Assembly: GCA_910579805.1 (NCBI GenBank)
Contig: CAJTWM010000012.1
Location: forward strand, 1-64,000
Direction: 5' to 3'
Source: an uncultured Lachnospiraceae bacterium
Lineage (GTDB): Bacteria; Bacillota; Clostridia; Lachnospirales; Lachnospiraceae
DNA length: 64,000 nt
The notes beneath the pieces are model-generated. The model saw only the letters and a list, made by a program, of their open reading frames with translations. It did no database searches and was not told where the DNA came from. The position numbers and the translations under genes were made by a program. This document shows positions 52,868 through 61,745 of this stretch, piece after piece (within the stretch, counting starts at the first letter, position 1; every line of letters starts with the position of its first letter).

Positions 52868-53945
52868 ACTCTACCCCGCTTAATTCCTGTTCTATTTTTT
52901 CGGATGTGAACGTCATTTGAAAATGATCTCCCACGGCGACCGTAAGATCCGGTTTAAAAACGATTCCCGTTACATACGGCTCCGCCTTATATTTTTCCTT
53001 ATACCCCTCTACCAGATCAAACAAGACCGTTTCTCTTTTCTTTTCTTCATACAGCGTCATCAAGAAAAGATAAAAGGTCTCTTCGTCATCTACACGAAAG
53101 CGAAGCACATCTTTCTCCCTTCCGCTGTACCATGTGACATAATGCGCGCATTTCTGGTCTAACAGCGCGAAGGATACGGCGGCGGCGGCCGTCAGAAATG
53201 CGTCCATCTGTTTTCTCTTTTCCGGAAAATCCAAAAACAGCACCACCGGACACCCTATCGGCTGACGGTTTTCGCGCACCATAAGCTCGTCCACCTTTGC
53301 CGACATTTTCCAATGAATGCTTTGCATCTTATCCCCGTCCCGAAATTCCCGTATCTGCAAAATCTCGGAAGCATCCTTACCTCCCGGCGTATCTCCGTAT
53401 ATATCAGATTCTCCCATAAAATGTCTGGACGGTTCCGATACGGTCACCGCCGTATCGAACAACCTCGGCATAACATAAAAATCCGAACTGCCGCCGCCTT
53501 TACAGGAAAGATAAAAGATTCCGGAAAGCTCATATATACGGATCTTCTTCAAACAAACTTTATATTTGCCGCAATGATTTACAAACACTTTGGCACACAC
53601 GGCTCCGGTCTGCCATGCATCGGAAACGCCTTTTAATTTGATCCTGCCTTTTTCCCCTGTCAATAGATTTTCATATGACAGGTAAAAGACGAGTTTCGAT
53701 ACAGGCAGAAAACTTTTGTTTTTTACCTTCACTATGATCTCCGCCGTTTTCCCACATTCCGACACGCTGATTGGTATTTCCAAAGACGTCTTTAAAAAGA
53801 TCCGTAAAGTCAACAGATAACCATATGCAAGCGGTAGGATACATCCCCCTGCAAAAGAAAGGATAACCAGCCCTACGTTTCCATATATGACCGCCGCATA
53901 AAAAATCAGCGCCATACATACCACATAAAAAAACAAATTTATCAT
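52857..53945 (-). CDS. DUF58 domain protein
   Basis: 362 residues. Two transmembrane helices in the first about 50 residues, a beta-rich exterior/cytoplasmic region, then the DUF58 core with GKDASEILQIREFRDGDKMQSIHWKMSAKVDELMVRE (about 195-230), followed by a von Willebrand A-like fold (VVLFLDFPEKRKQ) with partial MIDAS residues. DUF58 proteins work with MoxR ATPases and often transglutaminases in maturation of envelope or exported proteins. Starts 16 bp after the moxR stop and overlaps the next gene by 11 bp. Confidence 0.88.
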   Translation of the reverse strand: MINLFFYVVCMALIFYAAVIYGNVGLVILSFAGGCILPLAYGYLLTLRIFLKTSLEIPISVSECGKTAEIIVKVKNKSFLPVSKLVFYLSYENLLTGEKGRIKLKGVSDAWQTGAVCAKVFVNHCGKYKVCLKKIRIYELSGIFYLSCKGGGSSDFYVMPRLFDTAVTVSEPSRHFMGESDIYGDTPGGKDASEILQIREFRDGDKMQSIHWKMSAKVDELMVRENRQPIGCPVVLFLDFPEKRKQMDAFLTAAAAVSFALLDQKCAHYVTWYSGREKDVLRFRVDDEETFYLFLMTLYEEKKRETVLFDLVEGYKEKYKAEPYVTGIVFKPDLTVAVGDHFQMTFTSEKIEQELSGVEFVV

Positions 53946-53961
53946 AAATTCCCTGTCTCTC

Positions 53962-54927
53962 TTATCCTTTCATTTTAAAAGAAGTAGGTTTTACAACATT
54001 TCTTAATATCTTTTCCAAAACGGCCTCTTCGGAAGTACGCGCCACTCTCGCTTTTGTGTTTAAAAGAAGTCTGTGCTTCGCAACGTCTAAAAAAACCTCT
54101 TCCACATCCTCCGGTACCACATAACTTCTTCCCTCTAAAAAAGCAATCGCTTTGGACATCCTTGCCAGCGCAATCATCCCTCTGGGACTGATTCCAAGCT
54201 CGATATACTCGTCGTTTCTCGTTTCATTTACAAGCTTCACCATGTATTTATAAACATTGTCATGGACAAAAGTCTTATCTACAACTCTTTTAAGCTGCAC
54301 CAGACCTTCCGCATCCAGAACCTGCCCGATCAGGCTGTAGTCGTCTCCCAGACTCTTTCCTTTTGCAATCTCAATCTCACTTTCCTCATCGGGATATCCC
54401 ATACTCATACATACCATAAAGCGGTCGAGCTGGGATTCGGGCAGCATCTGGGTTCCGGCGCTGCCCTTAGGATTCTGCGTTGCAATCACAATAAAAGGGT
54501 CCGGCACTTTGTGGCTTACGCCGTCTACTGTTACGATCCCTTCCTCCATAACTTCCAAAAGTGCGGACTGGGTCTTCGGGGATGTCCTGTTGATCTCATC
54601 CGCTAAAAACAGATTGCAGATAATCGTTCCCTGATGATAGGTAAAAGTGCCGCTTTCCTTGTTATACATGGAAAAACCCAAAATATCTGCCGGCAGCACG
54701 TCCGGCGTAAACTGTACCCGGTGGTTATCAAGCGCCATCGCTTTGGAAAAAGCAAGGGCCAGCGTGGTTTTCCCGACGCCCGGAACGTCCTCGATCAGAA
54801 TATGGCCTCCCGCAAGGATTGCCCCGAACGCTTTTCTGACGCACTCGCTTTTGCCTTTTACGACCTTTTCCACTTCACTTATCACTTTATCCGCAGCCCA
54901 AACGGCATTTGATCCCGTAATTTCCAT
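53962..54927 (-). CDS. MoxR-family AAA+ ATPase
   Basis: 321 residues from the ATG at 54927 (AAAGGAACG upstream); the annotated-looking TTG at 54969 lies 14 codons earlier without a good site. Walker A is EDVPGVGKTTLA (about 46-57), Walker B FLADEINR (about 109-116), sensor 1 VIATQNP, sensor 2 and Arg-finger region LDRFMVCMSMGYPDEE, and a C-terminal helical lid (LGISPRGMIALARMSKA, motif of the MoxR family). It is a chaperone-like partner of the adjacent DUF58 protein. It follows the purL terminator and begins the operon. Confidence 0.93.
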   Translation of the reverse strand: MEITGSNAVWAADKVISEVEKVVKGKSECVRKAFGAILAGGHILIEDVPGVGKTTLALAFSKAMALDNHRVQFTPDVLPADILGFSMYNKESGTFTYHQGTIICNLFLADEINRTSPKTQSALLEVMEEGIVTVDGVSHKVPDPFIVIATQNPKGSAGTQMLPESQLDRFMVCMSMGYPDEESEIEIAKGKSLGDDYSLIGQVLDAEGLVQLKRVVDKTFVHDNVYKYMVKLVNETRNDEYIELGISPRGMIALARMSKAIAFLEGRSYVVPEDVEEVFLDVAKHRLLLNTKARVARTSEEAVLEKILRNVVKPTSFKMKG

Positions 54928-54993
54928 AACAAAAACGTTCCTTTCACCTGCATTTTGAGTTTCCTGCAAAACTCGTCTTAAAAATTGTTTCTT

Positions 54994-55035
54994 AAAAAAG
55001 CAACCTTAAAACGGAACCTGATTCCGTTTTAAGGT
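54994..55035 (-). terminator. Strong Rho-independent terminator of purL
   Basis: Perfect 14-bp stem ACCTTAAAACGGAA (55003-55016) / TTCCGTTTTAAGGT (55022-55035) with a 5-nt loop, then on the minus strand GC and a run of six T at 54999-54994. Lies 16 bp after the purL stop and just before moxR. Confidence 0.93.
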
Positions 55036-55051
55036 CGTTTTCCCCTGTTCT

Positions 55052-58000
55052 TTATTTAAAATACGCAACGCCTGATTCAAAAATCTTTAAATCCTGATCA
55101 CCGTAAATGTTGATCGCCACACCGTCGTCACGACGCTCGGAATGCGCCATCTTACCGAAGCATCTTCCGTCAGGAGAAGTGATTCCCTCAATCGCCATAT
55201 AAGACCCGTTGATGTTCCACTCTTCATTCATAGAAATATTTCCTTTCACGTCCGCATACTGGGTAGCAACCTGACCGTTCGCAAACAATTTATCCAGCCA
55301 TTCTTTGCTCGCAACAAAACGCCCTTCTCCATGGGATGCCGGATTTACATAAGTCTTGCCAAGTTCCGCATACTGCAGCCATGGGGACTTATTGGACACT
55401 ACTTTCGTATATACCATCTTGGAAATATGACGGTTGATCGTATTAAAAGTAAGCGTCGGAGAATCTTCGGTCTGTCCGACAATCTCTCCGAAAGGCACAA
55501 TCCCCAATTTGATCAACGCCTGAAATCCGTTACAGATACCCAGCGCCAGCCCGTCCCTTTCATTTAAAAGCTTCATGACCGCTTCTTTCATCTTCTCATT
55601 CCTAAAAGCAGTCGCAAAAAATTTTGCGCTTCCGTCCGGTTCATCACCTGCGGAAAACCCGCCGGGGAACATAATGATCTGAGCCTGTCCGATCCCTTTC
55701 TCAAATTCGGTAACAGAGGCTCTGATGTCTTCCGCCGTCCGGTTCTTAAACACCTTTGTGATCACATTGGCGCCGGCCCTCTCAAACGCTTTCATACTGT
55801 CATACTCGCAGTTCGTTCCCGGAAACACCGGAATAAATACGGTAGGCCTTGCCGTTTTATTTTTGCAGATATGGATGCTTTCCGCCTTATAGCACTCTGT
55901 TTCAAGAGGCGTGATCTCTTTTTCCGCCTTTGTCGGAAATACTTTCTCAAGCTTGGAAGTCCACGCGTATAATGCTTCTTCCAAAGTAAGGGACATTTCT
56001 TTATAAACAAAAGTTTCTTCTTTTGTTACCGTACCGATCAGTTTTGCATTCTCGAATCCTTCCGATACTTCTTCGGAAATTTCCGCAAGAATGTCTCCGA
56101 TACCGTTATCAAACAATTCGGACGGTTTTACGCTTTCGTCGATATGAACGCCGAGCTTATTACCAAAGGCCATTTTGCTCACTGCCGCCGCCACGCCCTT
56201 GGCATCCAGCGCATAAGCGGACAGGATCTTGCCTTCCTGCATCTGCTTATGGATGAAATCATATAATTCCGTTACTTTTTCATACACCGGTATGTCATAA
56301 TCGTCCTTTTCAATCGAAAAGCGAACAAGCCTGCTGCCTGCCCTTTTCAGTTCCGGCGAAACAATTTCCTGCTGCTTTGCAATATCCACTGCAAAGGAAA
56401 CCAATGTGGGCGGAACGTCGATATCATTAAAAGTACCCGACATACTGTCTTTCCCGCCGATGGAAGGCAGCCCAAAACCGATCTGCGCGTCATATGCTCC
56501 TAAAAGGGCAGAAAACGGCTGGCTCCAGCGTTTCGCTTCCGAAGTCATCCTGCGGAAATATTCCTGAAACGTAAAACGGAGTTTTTTATGATCGCCGCCG
56601 TTTGCCACGATCTTCGCCATAGATTCCACTACCGCATAAACCGCGCCGTGATATGGACTCCATGAGGACAGATAAGGGTCGAACCCGTAACTCATCATAG
56701 TGACCGTATCCGTCTTTCCTTTCAGTACCGGCAGCTTCGCTACCATGGCCTGTGTCTCGGTCAACTGGAATTTACCGCCGTAAGGCATCAGTACGCTGCC
56801 GGCCCCGATAGAAGAATCGAACATTTCTACCAGCCCCTTTTGGGAGCATACATTCAGATCCTTTAACAGCGACAGCCATGCCGCCCTTACATCCGATTTT
56901 TCCAAGGCCTCTTCCACGGCAGGCGTTGCGATCTGATTAAAATAGTTATCTTCCTTTTTAGGGATCTCCACATAAACGTCGGCTTCCTGATGCGCGCCGT
57001 TGGTATCCAGAAAAGCTCTGGAAATATTTACGATCTCTTTCCCTCTCCATTTTAATACAAGACGGGGTTCTTCCGTTACGACCGCCACCGGCACTGCCTC
57101 TAAGTTTTCTTCCGCGGCAAAATTCAAAAATTCCTCTACGTCCTTCGGTGCAACTACTACCGCCATCCTCTCCTGTGACTCGGAAATCGCCAGCTCCGTA
57201 CCGTCAAGACCTGCATATTTCTTCGGCACCTTGTCCAGATCTACGACCAGACCGTCCGCAAGCTCCCCGATGGCAACGGAAACCCCGCCTGCGCCGAAAT
57301 CGTTGCATTTCTTGATCAGACTGCTCACTTCTTCCCGTCTGAACAGCCTCTGCAGCTTACGTTCTGTAGGTGCGTTTCCTTTCTGCACTTCTGCGCCGCA
57401 GGTTTCGATGGAACTTTCCGTATGCACTTTAGAGGAACCGGTTGCGCCGCCGCAGCCGTCCCTTCCTGTACGTCCTCCTAACAAAATAATAATATCTTCC
57501 GGATCGGAATTTTCACGGATCACATTCCTTCTCGGCGCCGCGCCCATTACCGCACCGATCTCCATTCTTTTAGCCACATAATCAGGATGATAGATCTCCT
57601 TTACAAAACCGGTAGCCAGACCGATCTGGTTTCCGTAAGAAGAATATCCTCCCGCTGCACCGCGCACCAGCTTTTTCTGCGGAAGCTTTCCCTTAATCGT
57701 ATCCGCTACGGGTACGGTAGGATCCGCCGCACCGGTGACGCGCATCGCCTGATATACATAACCTCTTCCCGAAAGCGGATCTCGGATCGCGCCGCCAAGG
57801 CAGGTCGCCGCACCGCCAAAAGGCTCGATCTCCGTCGGATGGTTGTGGGTCTCATTTTTAAAGAATACAAGCCATTCTTCCTTCTCCGGCCCGTTTCCGT
57901 AGTCCATCTCCACGGGAACAACGACCGAGCAGGCGTTGATCTCATCCGATTCTTCCATATCCTCAAGTTTGCCGTCTTTTTTTAACTTTCTCATGGCCAT

Positions 58001-58840
58001 CAGGGCAAGATCCATCAGGCACACGAATTTGTCGTCCCTGCCCGCAAAAATCTCTTTTCTCGTATCCAAATAGCTCTGATAAGCCGTCTCGATCGGCGTC
58101 CTGTAAAAACCGTCTTCAAATTCCACTTCCTTCAGTTCCGTAGAAAAAGTCGTATGACGGCAGTGATCCGACCAGTAGGTATCCAGCACACGGATCTCCG
58201 TCATGGACGGATTTCTCTTTTCTTCGCCGGAAAAATAATTTTGGATATGCAGGAAATCTTTAAACGTCATGGCAAGCCCGAGAGAATCATAAAGCTCATG
58301 CAGCTTTCCCTCCGGCATATCGGTAAAACCGTCGAATATGGTCACATCCGCCGGTTCCTCAAATTCCGTCATAAGCGTATCCGGCTTAGTCATGCCCGTC
58401 TCCCTTGAGTCTACCGGATTGATGCAATACGCTTTGATCTTGGAGAATTCATCATCGGAAATCTGCCCTATAATAAGATACGTTACTGCCGTTCTTATGA
58501 CCGGTTCTTCATCCTCTCGCAAGAACCTGACACATTGTACTGCGGAATCGGCACGCTGATCAAATTGTCCCGGAAGGAATTCCACGCTAAAAACCCTTCC
58601 GTTGTCAGGCGTCTCGATCGTTTCCTTGTAAAGAATATCCACGGGAGGTTCACTGAACACCATCCTGCAGGCAGCGCCGTATGTATCCTCCGAAATATTT
58701 TCCACATCATACCGGATAAATACCCGCACCTTTTCCACACTCTTGATCCCTAAATAACTATGGATCTCTTCCTTCAGTTCCTTTGCCCTGACCGCAAATG
58801 CCTCTCTTTTTTCTACATAGACACGCCTTACATTTCCCAT
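55052..58840 (-). CDS. purL: Phosphoribosylformylglycinamidine synthase, single-chain long form
   Basis: 1262 residues, the fused long type that combines PurS-, PurL- and PurQ-like parts in one chain (Gram-positives often have three separate proteins). Fourth step of purine synthesis: FGAR plus glutamine plus ATP gives FGAM. N-terminal PurS-like region (1-110), AIR-synthase-like halves with YWSDHCRHTTFSTEL, NHPTEIEPFGGAATCLGG, GCGGATGSSK and GGKDSMSG, then a glutaminase domain from about 990 with VFPGTNCEYDSM, catalytic Cys in GICNGFQALIKLG, and His/Glu in SHGEGRF. GGAGGATTCATC precedes the ATG. The other purine genes are not in the window. Its leader holds an unusual repeat-flanked element. 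Confidence 0.96.
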   Translation of the reverse strand: MGNVRRVYVEKREAFAVRAKELKEEIHSYLGIKSVEKVRVFIRYDVENISEDTYGAACRMVFSEPPVDILYKETIETPDNGRVFSVEFLPGQFDQRADSAVQCVRFLREDEEPVIRTAVTYLIIGQISDDEFSKIKAYCINPVDSRETGMTKPDTLMTEFEEPADVTIFDGFTDMPEGKLHELYDSLGLAMTFKDFLHIQNYFSGEEKRNPSMTEIRVLDTYWSDHCRHTTFSTELKEVEFEDGFYRTPIETAYQSYLDTRKEIFAGRDDKFVCLMDLALMAMRKLKKDGKLEDMEESDEINACSVVVPVEMDYGNGPEKEEWLVFFKNETHNHPTEIEPFGGAATCLGGAIRDPLSGRGYVYQAMRVTGAADPTVPVADTIKGKLPQKKLVRGAAGGYSSYGNQIGLATGFVKEIYHPDYVAKRMEIGAVMGAAPRRNVIRENSDPEDIIILLGGRTGRDGCGGATGSSKVHTESSIETCGAEVQKGNAPTERKLQRLFRREEVSSLIKKCNDFGAGGVSVAIGELADGLVVDLDKVPKKYAGLDGTELAISESQERMAVVVAPKDVEEFLNFAAEENLEAVPVAVVTEEPRLVLKWRGKEIVNISRAFLDTNGAHQEADVYVEIPKKEDNYFNQIATPAVEEALEKSDVRAAWLSLLKDLNVCSQKGLVEMFDSSIGAGSVLMPYGGKFQLTETQAMVAKLPVLKGKTDTVTMMSYGFDPYLSSWSPYHGAVYAVVESMAKIVANGGDHKKLRFTFQEYFRRMTSEAKRWSQPFSALLGAYDAQIGFGLPSIGGKDSMSGTFNDIDVPPTLVSFAVDIAKQQEIVSPELKRAGSRLVRFSIEKDDYDIPVYEKVTELYDFIHKQMQEGKILSAYALDAKGVAAAVSKMAFGNKLGVHIDESVKPSELFDNGIGDILAEISEEVSEGFENAKLIGTVTKEETFVYKEMSLTLEEALYAWTSKLEKVFPTKAEKEITPLETECYKAESIHICKNKTARPTVFIPVFPGTNCEYDSMKAFERAGANVITKVFKNRTAEDIRASVTEFEKGIGQAQIIMFPGGFSAGDEPDGSAKFFATAFRNEKMKEAVMKLLNERDGLALGICNGFQALIKLGIVPFGEIVGQTEDSPTLTFNTINRHISKMVYTKVVSNKSPWLQYAELGKTYVNPASHGEGRFVASKEWLDKLFANGQVATQYADVKGNISMNEEWNINGSYMAIEGITSPDGRCFGKMAHSERRDDGVAINIYGDQDLKIFESGVAYFK

Positions 58841-58857
58841 GATGAATCCTCCGTAAA

Positions 58858-59064
58858 GTAACGTAAATTTGTAACAGTTCAGCTATGCCATTCATGAGCT
58901 GCCGGAATATACATTTTTACCAACAATTAATATAACTGCCGGCAACTTATTTCATGTCGGGGGTCCGCCCTATAGAAACGATTGTGCAAATTGCCCTTAG
59001 TGAGCAGGCTCCCATGGGTAATTTACACAATCATTTCTGCATGACTGAACTGTAACGTAAATTT
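58858..59064. repeat. Element with terminal inverted repeats and flanking 13-bp direct repeats, in the purL leader
   Basis: Direct copies of GTAACGTAAATTT lie at 58858-58870 and 59052-59064. Just inside, GTAACAGTTCAGCTATGC (58871-58888) and GCATGACTGAACTGTAAC (59039-59056) are inverted copies matching at 15 of 18 positions. The interior holds a 17-bp inverted repeat (58980-58996 with 59016-59032, two G-T type changes) and a smaller GAGC/GCTC hairpin in its loop. No coding capacity. It could be a miniature mobile element whose insertion duplicated the target, or a structured leader RNA. Confidence 0.6.
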
Positions 59065-59078
59065 TGCACACTACCATT

Positions 59079-59106
59079 ATTATACTTGACTTTTCCTTTT
59101 TTTCAA
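59079..59106 (-). promoter_or_regulatory. Probable promoter of purL
   Basis: Minus strand TTGAAA (59106-59101), 16-bp spacer, TATAAT (59084-59079). If used, the purL mRNA has a leader of about 230 nt that contains the entire repeat element. Confidence 0.65.
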
Positions 59107-59122
59107 TGGGTAAAAAATATTT

Positions 59123-60058
59123 TTATTCATGCAGCCTGTGTATGAGCTGATAAGCCGTATCGAACTGACCGATCAGCGGATTGGTGTGTGAGAAAAAAAC
59201 AATACCGTCCGTAGGCGCCGTAATGATCTCTTTGACCGCCCCCTCGTAAGGGTCTAAAATCTCCGCCATCGCCGCCTTATATCTCACGTCTTCTCCCGTT
59301 TTCACAAGCCTTCTGAAGATCCCTCCCGTCCCTGCCTTTACGTCGCACAGTTCCTCTTCCATGATCACATGGCTGATATATCCGCTGTGGCTTTCATATT
59401 TAATAATCCCCATCCTCTTTAAAAACCGGAGTACCGCCGCCACCGCCTGTCTTGCGCTGTCCTCGTCGATCCGTTCCGTCTGGTTCGCATAGACCGAAAA
59501 CGCCGCCGTCATCTCGCTCTGCCAGTTATAATTTAATGTGGCGGTGTCTATCGGCAGCGGCTTTTTTACAAGAACGTAAGGAAGGCCGAACAGATTCGCT
59601 AAAGAAGCGTTCTGATATCCGGTCTCCATCATCCTCACATGGGGGACAAATTCACCCTGCAGATAAAAACTTGTAAACTGCATACCGTAACTATACTCTT
59701 TTATTACCTGAAAAACGCCGTCCGCGATCCGTGAAACCGCATCCGCATTTTCCCTGCCCGGAAAATTTCTGTTGATGTCCAGATTGCTCTCGCCAAAAAA
59801 CCGTTTTCCCTCGTTCATGGAAGTATTGTTGATCACCGGGATCACAAGGATCTCTTTGTTGGAATTGATACAATTATTTGCCTCTAACTCTTTTAAGGCC
59901 CGCACGAGCTGAGAACAGACATACATCTGCTGAATCTCGTTTCCCCTTGACGAACCTAAGATGCATGCCGCTTTACTGCCCTTTCCGAAGCTGTAGCCTT
60001 TGATCATCATCTCTTGACGAAATGATGTTTTCATCGTATAGATCTCTCTGATAAACAT
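59123..60058 (-). CDS. Aspartoacylase/succinylglutamate-desuccinylase-like protein lacking zinc and catalytic residues
   Basis: 311 residues. Recognisable AstE/AspA (M14-like) fold and clearly a paralogue of its upstream neighbour: shared are MYVCSQLVRALKE, NLDINRNFPG, and a similar C-terminal biotinyl-lipoyl-like beta domain (about 230-311). However, the first zinc motif HGDE is replaced by RGNE (38-41), the second zinc motif DVH by QFT, and the catalytic Glu of VVEMG by VYANQ. So it should not bind zinc or hydrolyse amides in the usual way. No frameshifts or stops, so it is a maintained protein, not a decaying gene. Alternative ATG at residue 9. Confidence 0.8.
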   Translation of the reverse strand: MFIREIYTMKTSFRQEMMIKGYSFGKGSKAACILGSSRGNEIQQMYVCSQLVRALKELEANNCINSNKEILVIPVINNTSMNEGKRFFGESNLDINRNFPGRENADAVSRIADGVFQVIKEYSYGMQFTSFYLQGEFVPHVRMMETGYQNASLANLFGLPYVLVKKPLPIDTATLNYNWQSEMTAAFSVYANQTERIDEDSARQAVAAVLRFLKRMGIIKYESHSGYISHVIMEEELCDVKAGTGGIFRRLVKTGEDVRYKAAMAEILDPYEGAVKEIITAPTDGIVFFSHTNPLIGQFDTAYQLIHRLHE

Positions 60059-60071
60059 CTTCTTTTCCCTT

Positions 60072-61016
60072 TCACATATGTTCTATATCCATCAGTATCC
60101 GCGCAAGAAGCGCCCCCTTATAGACCAGCGGATATTCCCTGAGCGTAAAGATAAGCCCGTCTTTCTTTGCCCTGATCTCCTGCTTCGTCTTTCCCGTATA
60201 ACTGTCCACGATCTGCCCGATCAGATCCCCCTCGTGCACATAATGATTATGGGCGATACAGGGCAAAAACACGCCTTCCTCTTTGGCCCGTATAAATTCC
60301 ACTTCTCCGTCCGTCGATACGACCGGGAACTGGGTCTGTTTTACCTCCCCTGACCAGATACCGATCTCTTTCATCAGATTAAAGATGCCTTCCGTAACCT
60401 GATTTCCGAAACTTCTGGTGATCCGCATCCCCAGTCCCATTTCCACCACAAGCGTAGGGACTCCCAGAAGGTTCATGGAATAGGCAAGCGTGGATTCATG
60501 CACGGTAGCCGTGGCATTCATCCATATCATATCCACATTCATCAGCTTCGCATAGGGCAAAAGTCTCTGTGCAAAAGTTTCGCTCAGCCGCACCTGCGGG
60601 ATCTCCTTGACCGATCTGTCGGACGCGTGGACGTCTATGCAGACATCGGAACCTGCTATACTCTCTACCACTGCCGCCGCCACACGCTCGATCATATTGC
60701 CGTCTTTTTTCCCGGGAAAGATACTGTTCATATCCACATTCAGGTTCGGCACAAAACGCTGCGCCGTCTCCAGCCCCATAGGATTCAGCGCCGGATAGAT
60801 ATCTACGATCCCATGCAGCTTATCCGGATGTTCCGACACTCTCCTTGCCACTTCATAGCACACATACTGCCCCTCCAGCTCATCGCCGTGTATGCCGGAC
60901 ACGATGGAAATACGTTTTCCCTTATCTTCCGCCTTTAAGGGCATAATCCGGTTTCTTTTTACGGAAAGTTTCTCCCCCACGGCAAGTTCTATTTCCACCA
61001 CAGTTTCCATTTTCAT
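60072..61016 (-). CDS. Aspartoacylase/succinylglutamate-desuccinylase-family zinc hydrolase
   Basis: 314 residues. SGIHGDELEGQYV holds the first zinc His and Glu (H43, E46), IDVHASD the second His, VVEMGLGMRI the catalytic Glu; NVDMNSIFPG corresponds to the substrate-binding DxNRxFPG, with Ser in place of the usual Arg. The C-terminal about 85 residues form a beta domain often seen in this family. Enzymes of this type remove acyl groups from N-acylated amino acids or related amides; substrate unknown. GGGGG lies 8 nt before a second ATG (61010), so the true start may be two codons later. Located 13 bp upstream of the inactive-looking paralogue. Confidence 0.85.
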   Translation of the reverse strand: MKMETVVEIELAVGEKLSVKRNRIMPLKAEDKGKRISIVSGIHGDELEGQYVCYEVARRVSEHPDKLHGIVDIYPALNPMGLETAQRFVPNLNVDMNSIFPGKKDGNMIERVAAAVVESIAGSDVCIDVHASDRSVKEIPQVRLSETFAQRLLPYAKLMNVDMIWMNATATVHESTLAYSMNLLGVPTLVVEMGLGMRITRSFGNQVTEGIFNLMKEIGIWSGEVKQTQFPVVSTDGEVEFIRAKEEGVFLPCIAHNHYVHEGDLIGQIVDSYTGKTKQEIRAKKDGLIFTLREYPLVYKGALLARILMDIEHM

Positions 61017-61132
61017 TTCCCCCTTTCCTTCCTATCGTCCTTATGCCGCGTTCCCCTCCTTACCGAAACCGCGGAAAAAGACGGTCAAACAAAATGCCCC
61101 AAGGCATGATCCCTGAAGCATAGCTCTCCTTT

Positions 61133-61717
61133 TTATTCTTCTACGACAAGTCCCTGTATGATATATAAAAGTTCCCTGTCTACGCTTTCCTCCGAAATCC
61201 CCGTCGTCTTCGCGGTAATCTTCAGCCCTTCCAACACATACATGATATTTCTTGCCGTATCCTTGGTGTTTTCACAGTAAAATTCTCCGTTTTCCACTCC
61301 TGCCCCAATCAGATTCTCCAAAACATATACTGCCTCGTCAAACTGCTTTTTTAAAGGATTCTCCTTTTTGGGGATCTTATTCGCAAAGAAAAACTCATAT
61401 GTGGCAATGATCAGGCTTCTTTTTTTGCGTAACAGTTCTTTTTTCTGTTCTTTCAAAAACAGCATCAGGAGATCCGTAGCCGTTGCCTCCCGTGCGATAC
61501 TGTCCGCCAAAACATCGTCCGTCTCCTGCGTTTCCATATTGAGGATATCCAAAAAGATCTCTTTCGTACTTTTATAATACAGATACAAGCCCCCTCGGCT
61601 GATCCCGCACGCGTCAACAATATCTTTCATCGTCACGTCCTTGTAGCCTTTTTCCATGAAAACTTCTCTTGCGCCCTCTAATATGGACTGTTTCTTCTGT
61701 TCTGACTTTTCTCCCAT
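61133..61717 (-). CDS. TetR/AcrR-family transcriptional regulator
   Basis: 194 residues. N-terminal helix-turn-helix: SILEGAREVFMEKGYKDVTM then KDIVDACGISRGGLYLYYKS (about 10-50), the classic TetR DNA-binding region. The C-terminal ligand-binding part is helical and diverse. It lies between an unknown gene and the aspartoacylase pair, on the same strand, so it probably controls them and possibly itself. A short ATGCC/GGCAT hairpin (61094-61107) in the 116-bp gap to the next gene is followed on the minus strand by T-rich DNA, a weak partial terminator. Confidence 0.88.
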   Translation of the reverse strand: MGEKSEQKKQSILEGAREVFMEKGYKDVTMKDIVDACGISRGGLYLYYKSTKEIFLDILNMETQETDDVLADSIAREATATDLLMLFLKEQKKELLRKKRSLIIATYEFFFANKIPKKENPLKKQFDEAVYVLENLIGAGVENGEFYCENTKDTARNIMYVLEGLKITAKTTGISEESVDRELLYIIQGLVVEE

Positions 61718-61745
61718 TTGTACATAGTCTCCTGCCCTTTTCTCT

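Noticed and set aside
58841..59122. Purine riboswitch before purL
   Set aside because: The conserved three-way junction with TATA and GTTTCTACC-like segments of the purine aptamer is absent; the interval is explained by the repeat element.
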